Shown here: one piece after another, positions 15,146 to 28,830 of the stretch
Layout of the letters: every line of letters starts with the position of its first letter
How positions within the stretch are numbered: position 1 is the stretch's first letter
Source: Lanius collurio
Taxonomy: Eukaryota; Chordata; Aves; Passeriformes; Laniidae
Length of the DNA stretch: 64,000 nucleotides
Assembly: GCA_020086605.1 (NCBI GenBank)
Contig: JACBWW010000002.1
Span: forward strand, 28,140,049-28,204,048
Direction: 5' to 3'
Notes under the pieces: model-generated
The model's input: the letters and a program-made list of their open reading frames with translations, nothing else
What the model was told of the DNA's origin: nothing
Databases searched by the model: none
Position numbers and translations under genes: made by a program

Positions 15146-15394
15146 TTCATATCATATCTTTGTGTAAAACCCCTAAAGCAAAATCTCAGGGATCTGCCCA
15201 GTTTGGCTGGGGCACTTTAGAGGCAAGAATAAATATTTATGTTTGCAATTCTGTGGTTTGTGTCCTAGCCTCTCTCCTTGACTGGCACCAGCCAGCTGTG
15301 AATTCCTAACAAGAGTGCAAGGCTTTGGCTCCTGTTGTCTAAGGAAGTGCTCTGCTCTGAGCTTCCACCTCAAGAGTCGAGTTGCCATGGGCAG

Positions 15395-15540
15395 TCTGTG
15401 CTTCCCGCCGTGGTGGGGCAGGTTACGAGGAGCGGTGCCAGCAGCCTGGCATCGTTCGGGATGCGTGTGTGTGCCCAGCTCTCCTGGGCGGAGCTGGGAC
15501 GGCCGGTGCCGGAGGGCAAGCGAGCGCTCCAGACCTTATC
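15395..15540. promoter_or_regulatory. Second small CpG-rich patch with a GC box
   Basis: About 150 bases with some fifteen CpG dinucleotides, including GGGCGGAG at 15486-15493, in otherwise CpG-poor DNA about 0.65 kb beyond the main island. The short open frames over it have no recognised similarity. It may be an outlying part of the ZBTB18 promoter, an enhancer, or the start of a divergent non-coding transcript. Confidence 0.35.
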
Positions 15541-18500
15541 GTGGTTCACAGGCAGATTGAGGTCAGCGGCTTAGGATAGGGCAGTGGAGGCCAGGTTTGA
15601 AGGGCTAAGGTCTTCCTTAGGAAAGGACTAATCCAAGGAGATTGGGTGTTTCCCCATCTCCCCTTCGGTTTCAGGTAAAGAGGTAATACAGGGAAGTATT
15701 TTAAAGGAAATAACGATCTCCAGCAGAGGCTTGGAGTTTAAAGAGAAAGAACTCGGTTATGTATTAATAACCAAAATTGATTGAGTAGATATAAAAGCTG
15801 CGAGCGTGTACTTTATCCTTTCAGTAATTTGAAACTGCTATAAAGAAACATACTGTCTCTAGCTGTGCCTAATTGCTTTGACAGCACTGCTCTGCATATA
15901 ACACAGCAGCTAGCATCTAGGTGTCCATATGCTTCAGCATTACATACGTATATGAAAATATAAAATGTATATGGGTACAAAAGAAAACACTTTCCTTTCC
16001 ATCCTTCAGTGCTTCAATTGCTCCCACGAGGTGTGGAATCTTTTTAACTATTGGCTTTCAGTCCCTCTTAGATACTGATACAATTCAATCATTAGGAGTT
16101 TGGGTATTTTTTCCATTGGAATCCTGTTCCATATTTCATTATAGCTGGAAGGTGGTAGGGTTTTGTCCCTGTCTTCAGGATACAGCAGCTAAGATGCTGA
16201 CTCTTCATGTTTCCTGACTGTTTCCTCAGTGCTAATAATCACTTCATCTGAGAAAAATCAGTACTGTATTCCCTGCTGTCTGTCATTTCTTGAACATCTT
16301 CCCAATAACTACTAAACTGCCTTTTCTTTCAATTCCAAAAATAAATGTTGAAAGTATTTTAACAGGAAATACTTTTGAACACAGTTCTAAAGTTTGGAGT
16401 TGGTTTTTTTTAATGTAAAATATACAAATAACTTATGCAGTTATATATATTTGAACTGTCAGTGAATGTGCCTGAAATGATTACATTAACTGTGTTGTCC
16501 TAGATCTCTAAACTTCATGCTGCCTCTTGCTTCCTAGTGTAAGCCATCTCACCAGCTGCTCCGGGGTGGTTAGTAAGACCTCAGTTTGTGAATATTTACT
16601 TATACAACTTTAACGAGGGAGGCAGTTTAGTCATTTTCGTAATAAAAAACTCTTTGAAAAATGAGTCTGCTTAATGTCAAAAAAATGAAAGAATTTATTT
16701 GCTAAAGAGGACATTTAGCAAATGGACTTTCTCAGAGCCTTACAGACTTACAGGACCTGGAATTTAAAAATAAACGTTAAATTTAATTTAATTTAATCAC
16801 TGTTTGTACCTTCTGTTAATTTATTATTTCTTCCTTATATACAAGAACTTGCCTCCTTATGTTCTTAGATGTACTGAGAAAAAAATTACTGTCATTCATC
16901 TAGTATTTACAATGCTGACTCTTAATTAAATCAAGTTTTCTTTTTCATTTTATCACTTGGCTATATGACCTCCAGCAAATCACTTTGTCTTTTTTGTGAA
17001 TTCATACTGGTTCACCCTGGGGCTGCAGGTTATTTCTTACTACAGTTATATTTAAGAGAACGATCTGCAATTACCATTTATACAGCTCTTATAATAAAAC
17101 ACTTTTTTTTATTATTTATAAATAGAAGATGGAGAGAAACAGAGAAAAAGTGAGTGTAGGTAGCACTTTTAGATTAAAAATCTTTTTTGGCAGTGAGTAA
17201 GACTTCATTGATTTAAACCTGTAACTGTTGACATTTGTCTGAGATTTTTTTTAATGTGAAAGGAGCTCTAATTTTTTTTTGAAACTACTGAGAGAGGTTT
17301 AAAGACTTAGCATTATACTAAATATAGAAACAAGATGATAGAAAGCGAATTAAAGAAAAAACCTACAGAGGGAAAACTCACAAATACCCAATAGTCCAGT
17401 TGATCCTCTATTAGAAACAATAATATAAGACGGGCATTCTATTGGAAGGGATGGTGAAGCCTTGTTGTAAAGGGACGTAAACATCTGGCAGTACACCTGG
17501 TCTCTACACGTATTTATAAATCACCTCAGGCATCCCAAGATACTGTAAAGAACACACACAAGAAAATTGAACTAAGAGCATTCATAAGCCAAGGAAAATA
17601 AAAATTATCTCAATATAGCATGGAAAGAAATGAGCGTCATTTACTTCACAAACACAGTTTGGAAAGACATGATGCAATTTTGCACTTCTTGCACCTTTTC
17701 ACTTGCTGACTTTCATTTATATCCTCCAGGCAACAAGGAGGCCTGAAGGCCTTTGGCTCATAACCAATGCTGACGCTGCAGCGTGGAGCTACAGGAGCGC
17801 CTGCAGTCGGGCAGAGCCTCCTGGCTTTTGCCTCTGATCTGAGAACATCGAGGTTTCCTGGTGTCTTTTCTAGCACAGTTTGTGTGGTGAATCTCACAAT
17901 ATTATTTGTTGCTGCTCAAGATTCGTTAATATGTAGTGAGCTGCTTTGCAGATGCCAGCTTTGCCTGCTAGCCTTAGAAGTGTTTGTCACATTTGTTTCC
18001 GGAGCTTGAATGGAGCTATGTGCTCCTGGAAACTCTTCTTGAGGACGGTCCAGCAGAAGAGCCCAAGCTGACAAGGGTCAAAGTGCCTGTGTGACATTTA
18101 GGTCCAGAGCAATAGATTTAGATGCTAACACAACACAGCTATACTGCAGAACCAGATGAAAATCTGGTCCTTAATACTTTCTCATATCTACTGTAACACA
18201 GTTTTCTACATTTTCTTCAAACTGTAGAGTAGTGCTGTGCTAATTTCAGTACATTCCATTCATTTTATTCTCCATGGCAAAAAAAAAGAAATTGACAATG
18301 GAAACCGCTTATCTGCCCCCAAATATCCCGGGTTTATGCCCTACAGATTATTTCAAACCTTATACTGTCACCCATATGCATTGCTACTGTTTTCATTGAT
18401 AGGAAAATGGAAAGTGGGTACCTGCTTGGTAAATTAAAATTCTCCCAGAAAGGTTTGATGAATAGGACTGGAGGTAAAGCAGAAAATATATCTCCAGTAT

Positions 18501-20502
18501 TATGTATCCCAGAGAAGAGAAAATTAGGAATTATGATCATGGCACTCTTGTTTTGTATCTTTTTTTATTGTAGTGTAACTTAATTGATGACAGTCTGGTT
18601 TTCAGAAAAATTAAAAATTAAGTAGTTTTTGAAGCTGCCATCGCACTTGAGGTTTAGCTGATGTCACCATGGAACAGAGTTTTCTCTCTGAGGAACCAGT
18701 GCTGAGGAAGTGCCAAGATAATATAATATAGCCTTTGCATGGATTGGCTATATGTGCATGTTACTGTGCCAGAGGCTGACTGGATCAGTAATTCTTATCT
18801 GCCCTAACTGTGCTGGATAAGCATCAGGATGTACTCATCTAAGAGCTTTTCTTACCATGTGGGCCAAAAGCTTCTCTCTCATCTCAAATGCTCTCACATG
18901 CAGGAGAAGGAGTGCCCTGCACTGAGGTTTATCACCAAGGTGGCTGCTAATATTCACACTACAAGCTGAGGACAGACACCACTGATAAACTTTCTTTATG
19001 TCCAGCTGTCCTTTTCTGGAGCATGGGTTTATCTGGTCTTAAGATACAGCCTCTGCTTCACATGGGCATTATTACTAAGGGCAAGGATTTCTTTGTGATC
19101 TCCCAAAACAATTTCAAGGCTCTGCATAAAAATTTGATTGTAAAGAGTGGAATTGGCCTTGCAGGTGGAGACGAGAACTGGAATTCAGTTGGATTTGTTT
19201 GTTGACTGTTAATGATATGCGCACCATCACTGGAAGAAGAAATGTTTTCTTTCTAAAGACCTCTTCTTTTGGATACAAAGGCTTCAAATTTCCATCCCAG
19301 GAACACCTGACTGCTGGATTCCAGTCACCCACAACCCCAGCCAAACATGAACAGATGCTTATCTCAGAGCAGAAGTACACCAGGATCTGCTGCATGCTCA
19401 TGAGAACACACAAGTATTATCCCAAAGATACATAACAAATGCAAAACCTCAAGTTTAAATAGAAGAGAGACACAAGTCATGATGCCCCAAAAGGAAGAGG
19501 ATGGGAGTGGTGGTTAATTTGTGCTCTGAGCCCCTGCAGTGGCAGAGGTGGACAGGGTGGGACTGCTCAGAAGGCATCCAGATGTCTTCCTTTCACAAAA
19601 CCTCCTGCAGTTCCTGCTGAGGTTGCATGGGTGCGACTAGTTATTGTAGTTGGAGTAATTCTGAGAAAGCTAGAAGGTGTGAAGCCATTTCAGCTATTGT
19701 GATGGCCCACAACAATTCTGTAGGTCTGCCTTGTTCAGAAGTTAATAAATAAAACAGCAATCTAGTTTTACAAAACCACTGGTTTAATTTTTTCTCTCTT
19801 TATATGCTGAGTGTAGGTGTATACTTCTGTGTATATTTTTGGGGTCTCCCTTCTACAAGGACATGCTGTAGAAACAAAATAAGTAATAGCCGCTATACTA
19901 TTGTTTCACTATATTTAAAGCAGACCTGAAAAATACAATGTTTAGCCAAAACTCTGTTCAATTTTCTTGTGCTTTTTCTGTAATTTCTTTCATATCATTA
20001 CAGATTACAAAGACATTTATGCCTAAACAGAAGCTGTCTTCTTCCAATCAGCCTGCTCTTTCTGCTCAGTTCATTCACTAAATCATTTAATCACCCAAGG
20101 CCATATGTTACCATCTTGTGTAAAACGGGTGGAAGAGGAAAAAAAAAATATGCAAAAATCTCTGCACAAGAGTGGGTGTCAGCATCCAGCATAGCTCCCA
20201 CTAGGAAGCACAAAATATAAAATGTTATCACCAGTGAATGTGACTATGAAAATAAACTGAGACAGACAAAAGAAAGAGACAAGACATCTCAAAGGTGAAA
20301 AAGACAAGCTTTGAATATCAATTCTGGGTGGAAAAGTTATGGACTAAATGTTGCATGTTAGTCCACGTGCTCTTATTCTCAGTATTCTGCCATTAATATA
20401 ATGCTCTGCTGTAATTAACTTGAAAGCACATTAACTCATGCTTACAAGTCCTGTTTTTCTCATTGCATGAATAAGACCCTGTCCCTGACCTGGTTCCATC
20501 TT

Positions 20503-20526
20503 CTCTCTCTCTCTCTCTCTCTCTCT
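20503..20526. repeat. (CT)n dinucleotide microsatellite
   Basis: About twelve uninterrupted CT units, then TGTGTAC. Confidence 0.9.
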
Positions 20527-21009
20527 GTGTACTGTGCTCATTTTGTTCCAGGTGTTTTTGCATGGAGTCTTGTGCTTTTACCACTCGGGTTCAGCTGCTG
20601 TTCATTGTCACAATTACTTTGCATGGCTTTCTCTCTTGGCACATTTGCTGGGTGACAGACCCTCAGGAACCACATGACTTGGAGCAAGTTGTGGGGTATG
20701 TGCTCCTGTCAGGGAATGAGGAGGCTTGAGAGAAGTTCGAGGTGGCAAATCTGTTATTTTTAAAGCAAGGGGACTTTTCAGTTTTGTGAAATGACCTGTA
20801 ATCCACCCTTTCTTCCTACCTTCAGGAAGCTATTATGTTTTTCCTTGCCTTTGAGCTTGTGACAGTGCTGCAGTTGGAGGTGGGAGAGGAGCTGATCAAA
20901 AAGCCACTACTGCTCCCCACTTGTAAAGACTCACAGGACAGGGGCATAACACAACAGACTGCAAAAGAAACTCCTTCTCTAAAACTGCACATACCAGTCT
21001 ATCCTAAGA

Positions 21010-21290
21010 CTATGAAAGCATAAAAGATTATATTTTCATTTGCATGGTTTGCTGGTTTTTATTTGGCAGCTACAATAACAACAGGCTACAGTGAGCCCAT
21101 AAAACAAAGTGAGAACAGCAGCTCATTTTTGTGGCAGAATGTAATGGCTATGGCTAAAGGGCTTGCATAATTCATCTTAAACCCTTATGCCTCTATTTAT
21201 TGACTTTTAAATGAAAATTAAACTCTTAGAGCCATAAGGAGGCTTCTGGTATCTGAAATGGGATTTCGATGATAGTATTTTTATCTGACA
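21010..21290. promoter_or_regulatory. Candidate conserved non-coding element with octamer site
   Basis: It contains ATTTGCAT (POU octamer) near 21038-21045 and several AT-rich homeobox-like sites, no repeat and no ORF. The texture resembles vertebrate developmental enhancers, but this is judgement by eye, without alignment. Confidence 0.2.
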
Positions 21291-22289
21291 CTGCCAGCTG
21301 AAAGCTCCCATTAGGAATCATTTTGCTGGGAAGCCCCATGGCTGGGCCGGGCTGGGTCTCCCCTCCCCAGCCTGCTCTTGCTGTAGCACCAAGGCCCTTG
21401 CAGACCCAAGGTGAAGAGATTGACTGGTCCTGCCTGGGAGTCTGACCCAAGAGGTGGCAACCATAGGTTGTGTTTCCATGATGGGAGGATGGTCATTGAG
21501 GTGACTGGCAAGACAATATTTACTACCTTGAAAAACTGAAAAGGTGAGGTAAAACTGAGGTTTCTGATTTCCTCAAAGGCAGTTTATGGTAATATCGGCT
21601 GTGATACCTTTCCTAATACACAAGACAAAAGATTCAGCTAACCATACTGTTAGGGTAGAAAAAGGAATTTTACTTCCCAGAAGCTTTTAGAAGGTTATTT
21701 TGTTTGTTTCTCAGATTTTTCTGTGATGCATCATTTCCCCCTCTTCTTTATTCTCCTGAAGATAGAGCAGACTCAGGAAGTGAATTGCTGCTTAGGGAAG
21801 TGTCCTGCCTCCAAGCTGACTTATATAGTAGGACATATGGCAGAAGTTATATTTGGACAGATGTGAACAAGTAGTCAGTAGATTTGATAAGATTCTTTAT
21901 TTAAACTAACTTGCACTGTGTCACTGTTCTACTGTCTCTCTCTCCTTCAATCTGATCTTTAGCTGGTTTCAAGATTTCAAATATACATTATATCCAACTA
22001 TTCTGTAAAGCTTTAAATGTGTTTAAGAGCACTCAATCATGACAATAATGTCAGATTTTCTCCCCACTACGATTGGCAAATATCTGCTTTTGATGATAAA
22101 GCAGGCACAGATGATACATTGTATAAGCTGCAAACCCCAAGTGATTAACCAGACAGCCAAGATCAGCGCAAGGGATTCTCATTGATTTGTTTAATTTGGC
22201 CCCTGATGCTTCTGTTTCACTGGTGTGGAGTTGAGGCACAAAGTAGTTCTGTACCTCCCAAGGGTAATATAGAAACAAAATCTGAAGAA

Positions 22290-23465
22290 ATACGATTGAA
22301 TGCATTTCAAGAGGTCATGTAATCCAGGGGCCTGGATTGCTGTCAGGATCACCTCTATCTGGGCTATTTCTGGCTAAAGTTGGTTCATCCTGTTTTTGGA
22401 AATCTCCAGTGAAGGAGACCCCACCATCCACCCAGGCAATTGTTGCCACTTCTCCATTAGCCTTTCCAGAGATAATATTTTTCCTAATGTCCTCTTGCAA
22501 GTATTGTTGTAAGAAGCTTCTTACTTCTGTCCTACTCAGAGCGATCATGCAGAAGAGTTTATTTCCTTTGCACATTAATAGCTCATGTACTGGAGGCCAG
22601 CCATTGTGCCTTGTACAGCCTTGTCTTCTTTAGGTTAAACAGCCCTGCATGTTCCTTGTAGGTAATTTTTCTCACATTTTGTTTAGTATTTTTCATCTTC
22701 TAGTTGGTCCACCTCCTTCACAGCCATGCCCTAGCTATGGATCCTGTGTTTACACAATTTATTATTCCTTCCAAAGCAGAACATTTTGCTTTCATCATAA
22801 TTGCCATGCACCCAGCTCTTTTGGTCCATTTTCCAGTATGCTGGGACCATTTTGAATGCTTCTTTCCTCCAGTGTGCTTACAGCTCATTCCAAGATGGTT
22901 CATCTGCAAATTTAAGAGTTGTATTTTTAAGCTGTTTATCTGTATCATTAATGAAAAAAAATGAGTTGTATCAAATCTAGGTCAGCTATCTAGAGAACTG
23001 GACTCAATATAGCCCTCCAGTTTGGCAGTGAATTTTTGGTAATGATCCGTTGTGCATGGCTTTTCAGCCACCCTTGCCACCACCGATTAGTTCTGGCTGG
23101 AGCACGTTCCCTGGTTTCAAGCGCATCAAGTAGGGCAAGACGAACAGCCTGGCTGAAGGCAAGACATAGTGTTGAGTATCTCCCCTTCTTTCAAGACCTC
23201 TTAACCAGTTTCAGAGAGGAAGTGGATTTGTTTAACATGCTTCATACATGATTAATCAGTGTGAACCGATGCTCATCTCCTTGTTGTCTTCTAGGTGGTT
23301 TTAATATGCTTAATTATTAAGTTTCATAATTGGCCCATAATTCTCTTTTCATCCTCTTTTAAGGAAAAAATACCCCACTTGTCCTCCATGAGTTCTCAAA
23401 AATTATTCCTACTGATCAGAATATTACTTCAACCAGCCCTTTGCCATCAAGAGGATGAAGGATAA
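22290..23465 (-). mobile_element. Ancient long CR1 LINE fragment (reverse transcriptase part), decayed
   Basis: Read on the plus strand, blocks match the reverse complement of old amniote CR1 elements. The block from 'gaggtcat' (22311) through 'tctccagtgaaggagaccccacca' phrasing (22402 on) is the 3' part. 'ttgtcttctaggtgg' and 'gcttaattattaag' phrasing (23283-23322), then 'gagttctcaaaaattatt' (23390 on), lie in the reverse transcriptase region. The element is therefore on the minus strand with its 3' end near 22290. All frames are broken by stops, so it makes no protein. Divergence is high, closer to the crocodile/turtle type than to young bird CR1, so it is an old insertion. Confidence 0.75.
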
Positions 23466-23929
23466 GTACAATACAAGCTAGGAAATTATGAGCACCTTAT
23501 CAATGACTTAATAGAAACTCTGTTGGTGCAAAGGAAGGGCTGCAGTGCAGCCTTTATTCCCAACACATCACTTTCTCACCAGCCTGAGCAGAGCCCACTC
23601 CCTCACGTTAGCTCTTAAACCTCAGCTCCACAAAATTAAACTTTCTTAGTGTGTTATAACTCTCAAAAGATAGCGTGGGTGGGTGAAAAATGCATTCCTC
23701 AAGGCTTGAAAATAGATGTAAGTGGATATCTGGCATAAAGCTAACAAAAAGAAAAGCCATGGAAATGTATTAATTGGTACAAAAATGAAGTTTAACTGCC
23801 AGTGGTGGTTCAGCCCCGGGTCGATATCTTGACCTAATGCTCACCTTTTGGGTACAAGCATGTGCTGCACAAGCATATGTGCCATTTTAATTTCCAACCC
23901 CTCTTTTTAATGGTTAAAAGCTAATTAAA

Positions 23930-24110
23930 ACATACAGTGGCATTTTGAATCAATATAGCGTATGGACTGCTGCAAATTCTCTCATCAGGCGTGTTGCCCT
24001 CAGGAAGCAACATTAACTTCAACAGCAAAATAGGGCTGTGAGCTCATTAATCATCACGCTCACAGACAGTCTGGGAGGCAGTGGCAGCAGCTCTGCATCG
24101 TTCTGGTGGT
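23930..24110. promoter_or_regulatory. Candidate conserved non-coding element
   Basis: Repeat-free sequence with scattered retained CpGs (near 23958, 23991 and 24057), TTAATCAT/TTAATT-type sites and no ORF. It resembles deeply conserved enhancers in texture; conservation was not testable here. Confidence 0.2.
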
Positions 24111-26149
24111 GAAGATTGGATACAATGGTTAGACATGTGAAGTGTTGCACAAACATTAACTATTACAGCCAACTGTCTTTGAAATTGGCATTTATCCCCT
24201 CAGCTCTTCAGATTAAAAAGCAGAAATGGGACCATGAGGTGGATTTTTTTCAGGCACTGAGTAAGAGTCAGGCTGCTATAAGAACTCAGCAACCTGGTGT
24301 CCTAACTCTAAAGTCTTCATATTCCCCTGTAACAAAAAAGAAAACCTCCAAACAACATTACCCTCACTAGCTATGTGAGAATGTATGGGGAAGAAAAAAA
24401 TGTAAGATAAAGGAGGCATGGAAAGAGAGTTGAGAAGAAAGAAAAGGAAAATGGGAGTCAGAGGTAAAGCTAAGGTTAGAAGAAATTAGGCAGTAAAGGG
24501 GAGGAAATTGGTTTATGTGTATAAATGTAGTCTTTAGTGCCTGCAAGAAGCTTTTAGATAACCTTCAGAGCACTCGGCTTTGGTACAAGATGCTCACTGA
24601 AACCCAAAGCATATGCCCTTGCAGCCCCTGTGCCCCTGCTCTCCAGTCACGTCAGCATTGGTGAATGAGGTAGGGCTCACCAGAACAAAGCAGAAAAGGG
24701 TCCTCACAGACTCGTCTCTCCTAATCTTGCTGGTCAATTTAGCACGATGCCTCTGAAGTAAAGGTTCACAGACTCTTTTGTGCTCAGACCTCCTAAGCTG
24801 TGGCAGTTTTGTCCTTACAGCAACTACTTTTGTATGGAGTCTGACGAGCAACTTCTGAGACATACAGGTTACACTGGTAGTGTGACCCTGCAAATGACTT
24901 TTACCTGGTGTTTCTGCGATGTTTTGAAGACCAGAAAGAGAACCTGTATGTTGGCTCTTAGCTTTGTATAGGATTGAGTCACACGAGTTCCAGCACTGAC
25001 TCTTTTTATTGGGACTTTGTGCTTAGAAACATTCAAATGTTTATTTCCATCAGGTATTTTTTAAGCTTTTAGGGCTTTTTGCCCTTTTTTCTCTGTAGAA
25101 GAAGTTTGTCCCCTGCTGAGCTGGTGTGGACTGAGGGTGGACAGTCAAACTGGGGACATAACACTGCTCATGGTTTTCCTCCTGCACTGTCTTCCTGCAG
25201 TCCATCAGATCCATCTCCTGCGCTGTGGGAGGAGAAGAGCACTTTGTGCTGGCTCTCGCTGTGCAAGCTGGCCTGTGCATGCAACTTCTTCTGGGGGCAC
25301 AGTGCTGTGATTGGGGACCCATCTTCATAAAATCTGGAGATAGCATGCAGAAACATTAGTGATTGACGAGGACTGAAAAAGTGCCAGGGAAGAGAGAAGC
25401 TTCCAAATAAAGCAAAGTGCTAAAGGAGTGCAGGCTGCACATGTCTGACACTGCTGCTGCTTCATGGGGCAGGGGCGTTCCCTCTGGTCATGCAGGAGGA
25501 AATGTCGGCACAGTCCACACCACAGTTCAGCTTCTACTCACCAGCTGCTGGCATCACATCAGCTGTGTACTCCTTCATCTCTGTCCCATAGAGATCCATT
25601 GGTCCCACTTCCCTGCACACTGGAGTTTATTTTTGTGACAGGCAACAAATTCCATACCTCCTATTTTCACCTCCGGCGTCGTATAGCTTCTAAGAGCCCC
25701 TGAGCGGCTTCTACTTTTTGAGGTGCTAGGGCCCTCGCTTCTGTTTTTTTCTTTTTAAGCAATTTTTAATCAGAACATGGAAGAAAGATCTCAGGGCAGA
25801 GATAGGTGCAGAGCTAGGAAAGGGCAATGCCTGTAGGACCTGGCATGGTGAATCAAAGGCACCTTTCCTAAATCTGTTTCAACAGGTTATTGGCTTGTGT
25901 TGGGGGGGGTCAGATATGGCCTGTGGGCAGCTGCTTGGGGAGGTCTGTCCTGCTGTGGGGAGGCTTCAATATTAACCCTGAAATAAATTGAGCTAGCGTT
26001 CACAGGACCATCCAGGCAGGAGAAGAAAATAAGATAGTGTAACATAAGAGGGCACAGGAGAAGGATTTTGCTCTGTAATGGCAAATTACCCACTCAAAAA
26101 TAACATAAAAAAGGGAGGAAAAAATTAACGAATAAAGTCTGCACATTAT

Positions 26150-26310
26150 TTTAAATCACAGAAGTGTCAAAAATGGTAATGCCTATATCAAGGCTGCCCT
26201 AATGTAGCTTTAATTTGCATGCCATTGGCATTGATTTGATGTGAATATTTACTCTCCTATTCAATTAAGAAAATCCATAACTGCCACCATATTTTAATGT
26301 TAATGTATTT
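26150..26310. promoter_or_regulatory. Candidate conserved non-coding element with octamer site
   Basis: A POU octamer ATTTGCAT (26213-26220) is followed by a GCCATTGGCATTGATTTGATG stretch and TCAATTAAG. There is no repeat and no ORF. Element status is inferred from site content only. Confidence 0.25.
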
Positions 26311-28674
26311 TTACACAGCTCTCTGTTTACCTTATTTTCTCTTCTATAACATTAACACTTTTTTTTGTTAAAAATGTGTGAAAGATTAATTTGTAGAATG
26401 ACGGGATATGTGGGTGTGTAGCACAGGCCAGATGGAAGGGGTGTAACATGACAGTTTTCTTCTGTGGCTTCGTTTTGTTTTTATTGTTGCAAGCGAGCAA
26501 AGTATAACTAAAATTATCATTTCTTCTCTGGGCAAAAAGAACTAAGTGGTAAGTTCCTCTTTTATTCCCCATGGCTCTCAGTGCTCCCATGCAGCTGCGA
26601 CCGTGTTCAGAATAGCTGACAGGTTGATAAATATTTGTCTAAAACTTCAGCTTATGTATTTGAAGATCACTGTGATTTAAAGAAGGGAATTTGTACTCAG
26701 ATTTCATAATTCCATTTCTGCGGAGTAGATCTGAATTCAGATTTATTTATAAATGAGACCAATTTTGTGAGACTTATTAATCTTCTCTTGGCTGGTAAGA
26801 GTGAAAACAGGCACCCTTAATGCTGAAAAAAGAAAGAAAAAGGGAAAAAAACCCTGTCCAAGACAAAGCCTTTTTAATCTATAAAGCTATCCATTCAAGA
26901 AAGCTTTTTAATTGTTGAAAGAGGGCTGTTCCAAGGCCAAATTCTAATTTACACATAAGTATTGTAGGAGTTTGGTATAGTAAATGTCCTTATTGAAGAA
27001 TAAAGCAATTAGCACAGTAACTTGCTGTCATCTGGCACGTAAAGGCATTCCAAGAAAAAGTTAAGTGTTGAGGAAAGGAGAGAAATTCAGGACAGCATGT
27101 GGGAGAGGAATATGGAGGCTCCTTTTTATGCCACTCAGGAGAAAAGGAGGGGAGAGAAAACCCACTGCAGACTTAATCTGTTCCCTTACCTCATCACAAA
27201 TTGACCCAAGTTTCTCCTCTTCTTTTAAGGCAAGGGGGAAAAATGCAACCAGACCAAAGGTCCTTCTTAGAGGCTAAAATCCTGAAACCACGATACCATA
27301 AGCAATAGCTGTATGTTCTGAATCCTCATCCACAAGTGCTTATTCTGCCCTGTGAATATGCTCGTGAACACGTGCTTCGTGAGCTTTGCTGATACTCCAC
27401 TCTTCTGTGTTAGTGCTACCCACTCCCTCATATTTGGGAAATCATCCCGTTAAAATGATCACCCTTTTTTCCCCCACAGTACATCCTCACAAACCTCTTG
27501 GCTCTGCTTTAATGTCTTGCAAGTACACCTGATGCAACACTTGTGGTCTTTAAACAAGCACTTTCCACTGTCTGTAGACACCTCCCCCCCGCAAAAATGC
27601 TTGCACATCAGGACACCTGTTTGCTTGTCATTTCAACCACTTTTGGTGTGGGTGCAATTATTATATGTGTACCAGCAAAGGTGCCAATTTTCCTCCAGTT
27701 CTCTTGACTGACAAAAAGGAAGGTTTGCTCAGGTTTCAGACAAACAAGGTGTTTTAGTTTGAAAATCATCATAGGTTTCAGTCCAGGGCAGGAATTTCTG
27801 AGAAGTCAAAAGTAATGGAAATGGAATATTAGAGTTCAAATAATTCAGCAGTAACTTAATTTGATTTTCTACTGTTTGAGTAATAAAATAGAGCTGAATT
27901 CCATCCTTCCAACTCTCTTACTGCAGATGGAGGACTACTCCATTTTGAGTGTTTTGTCCACTCTAAGTTGCTGGGTCTTTGTTGGGTGATTTCTAAGTAA
28001 AAATGACAAGGATTTGGCCAATTTTTCTATGAAAATGCTACTTTCTGTTAGTGTCAAATCACTAGTCTGGGGCTTGCTGAATCAAGAATCCCATTTCTTT
28101 TTTCTCTTGCTCATATATTTTTTCAAACAATAGCAGCTTTATTCCCTAAATTTAATTGACTGATAGCAGTTTTCTACTTTTCTCTTTAGTATTTTCTCCA
28201 AAATTAGGCTTTCCAAGCCTGTGAGCAGCTGTGGCTTCTCACAGTTCTCTGCTGCTCAGCCTCAGTTATGTACACAGAGTTACAGGAACTTACTGCAGAG
28301 CCACCAGCAGTTTAACTGGTCTGTTCTGGGCTTGGTGTCACTGGGATATTTTGCTCCTATGTCACAATATGAAGTCATATCTAACGTTGAGGAAGTGGTG
28401 CAACTACAAGAAATGAGTGCACTCAGCCGAATGTGAGAGCAGATTGTGTGTGGTTGTTAGCATTGCACATCACCCTTTTACACAACACCAATTCAAAACT
28501 GGGTTCATAGATGTGCAGAGGCTTTTGGGTGCTGTTTTTGCAGCTCCTCCCCAGACTAAGTGGTGAGGTAGTCACCACACATGCACCAGGTAGGCAAGGT
28601 TCACCCCCAATGCAGTTTATATGGCTGCTCATGCTGGTTCTGTGCTTTGTGAGCCCAGTCCATTCACAGAAACA

Positions 28675-28830
28675 ATCATTGCAGAACCACAGAAAGCTTT
28701 GGGTTGAAATGGACCTTAAAGATCATCTAGTTCCAGTCCCCCTGCCATGGGCAGGGACACCTTCCACTAGACCAGGTTCCTTAGACCCCCATTCAACGTG
28801 GCCTTGAACACTTCCACTGAGGATGGGAGA
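28675..28830 (-). mobile_element. CR1 LINE 3' fragment (avian type)
   Basis: The plus strand reads the familiar avian CR1 3'-end reverse complement: a degraded 'cagaaccacagaa' tail copy, 'ttgggttgaaatggacctta aagatcatctag', 'ccctgccatgggcagggaca', 'ttccactagaccaggtt' and 'ggccttgaacacttcca'. Spaces mark joined pieces. The 3' end is at low coordinates, so the insertion is minus-strand and 5'-truncated at about 150 bases. It is moderately diverged and non-coding. Confidence 0.9.

Larger units (their letters stand above)
15600..22280. other. Gene-free intergenic DNA
   Basis: No ORF above 100 codons and none with recognisable similarity. It contains a (CT)n microsatellite at 20503-20526 and perfect matches to the ZBTB18 site consensus at 17480-17489 (AACATCTGGC) and 21856-21865 (GACAGATGTG). 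One candidate regulatory patch (21010-21290) is listed separately. Confidence 0.6.
23466..28670. other. Gene-free intergenic DNA
   Basis: No supported gene; ORFs are under 100 codons with no recognisable domain. It has a purine-rich stretch (24391-24510). Candidate regulatory patches at 23930-24110 and 26150-26310 are listed separately. Confidence 0.6.
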
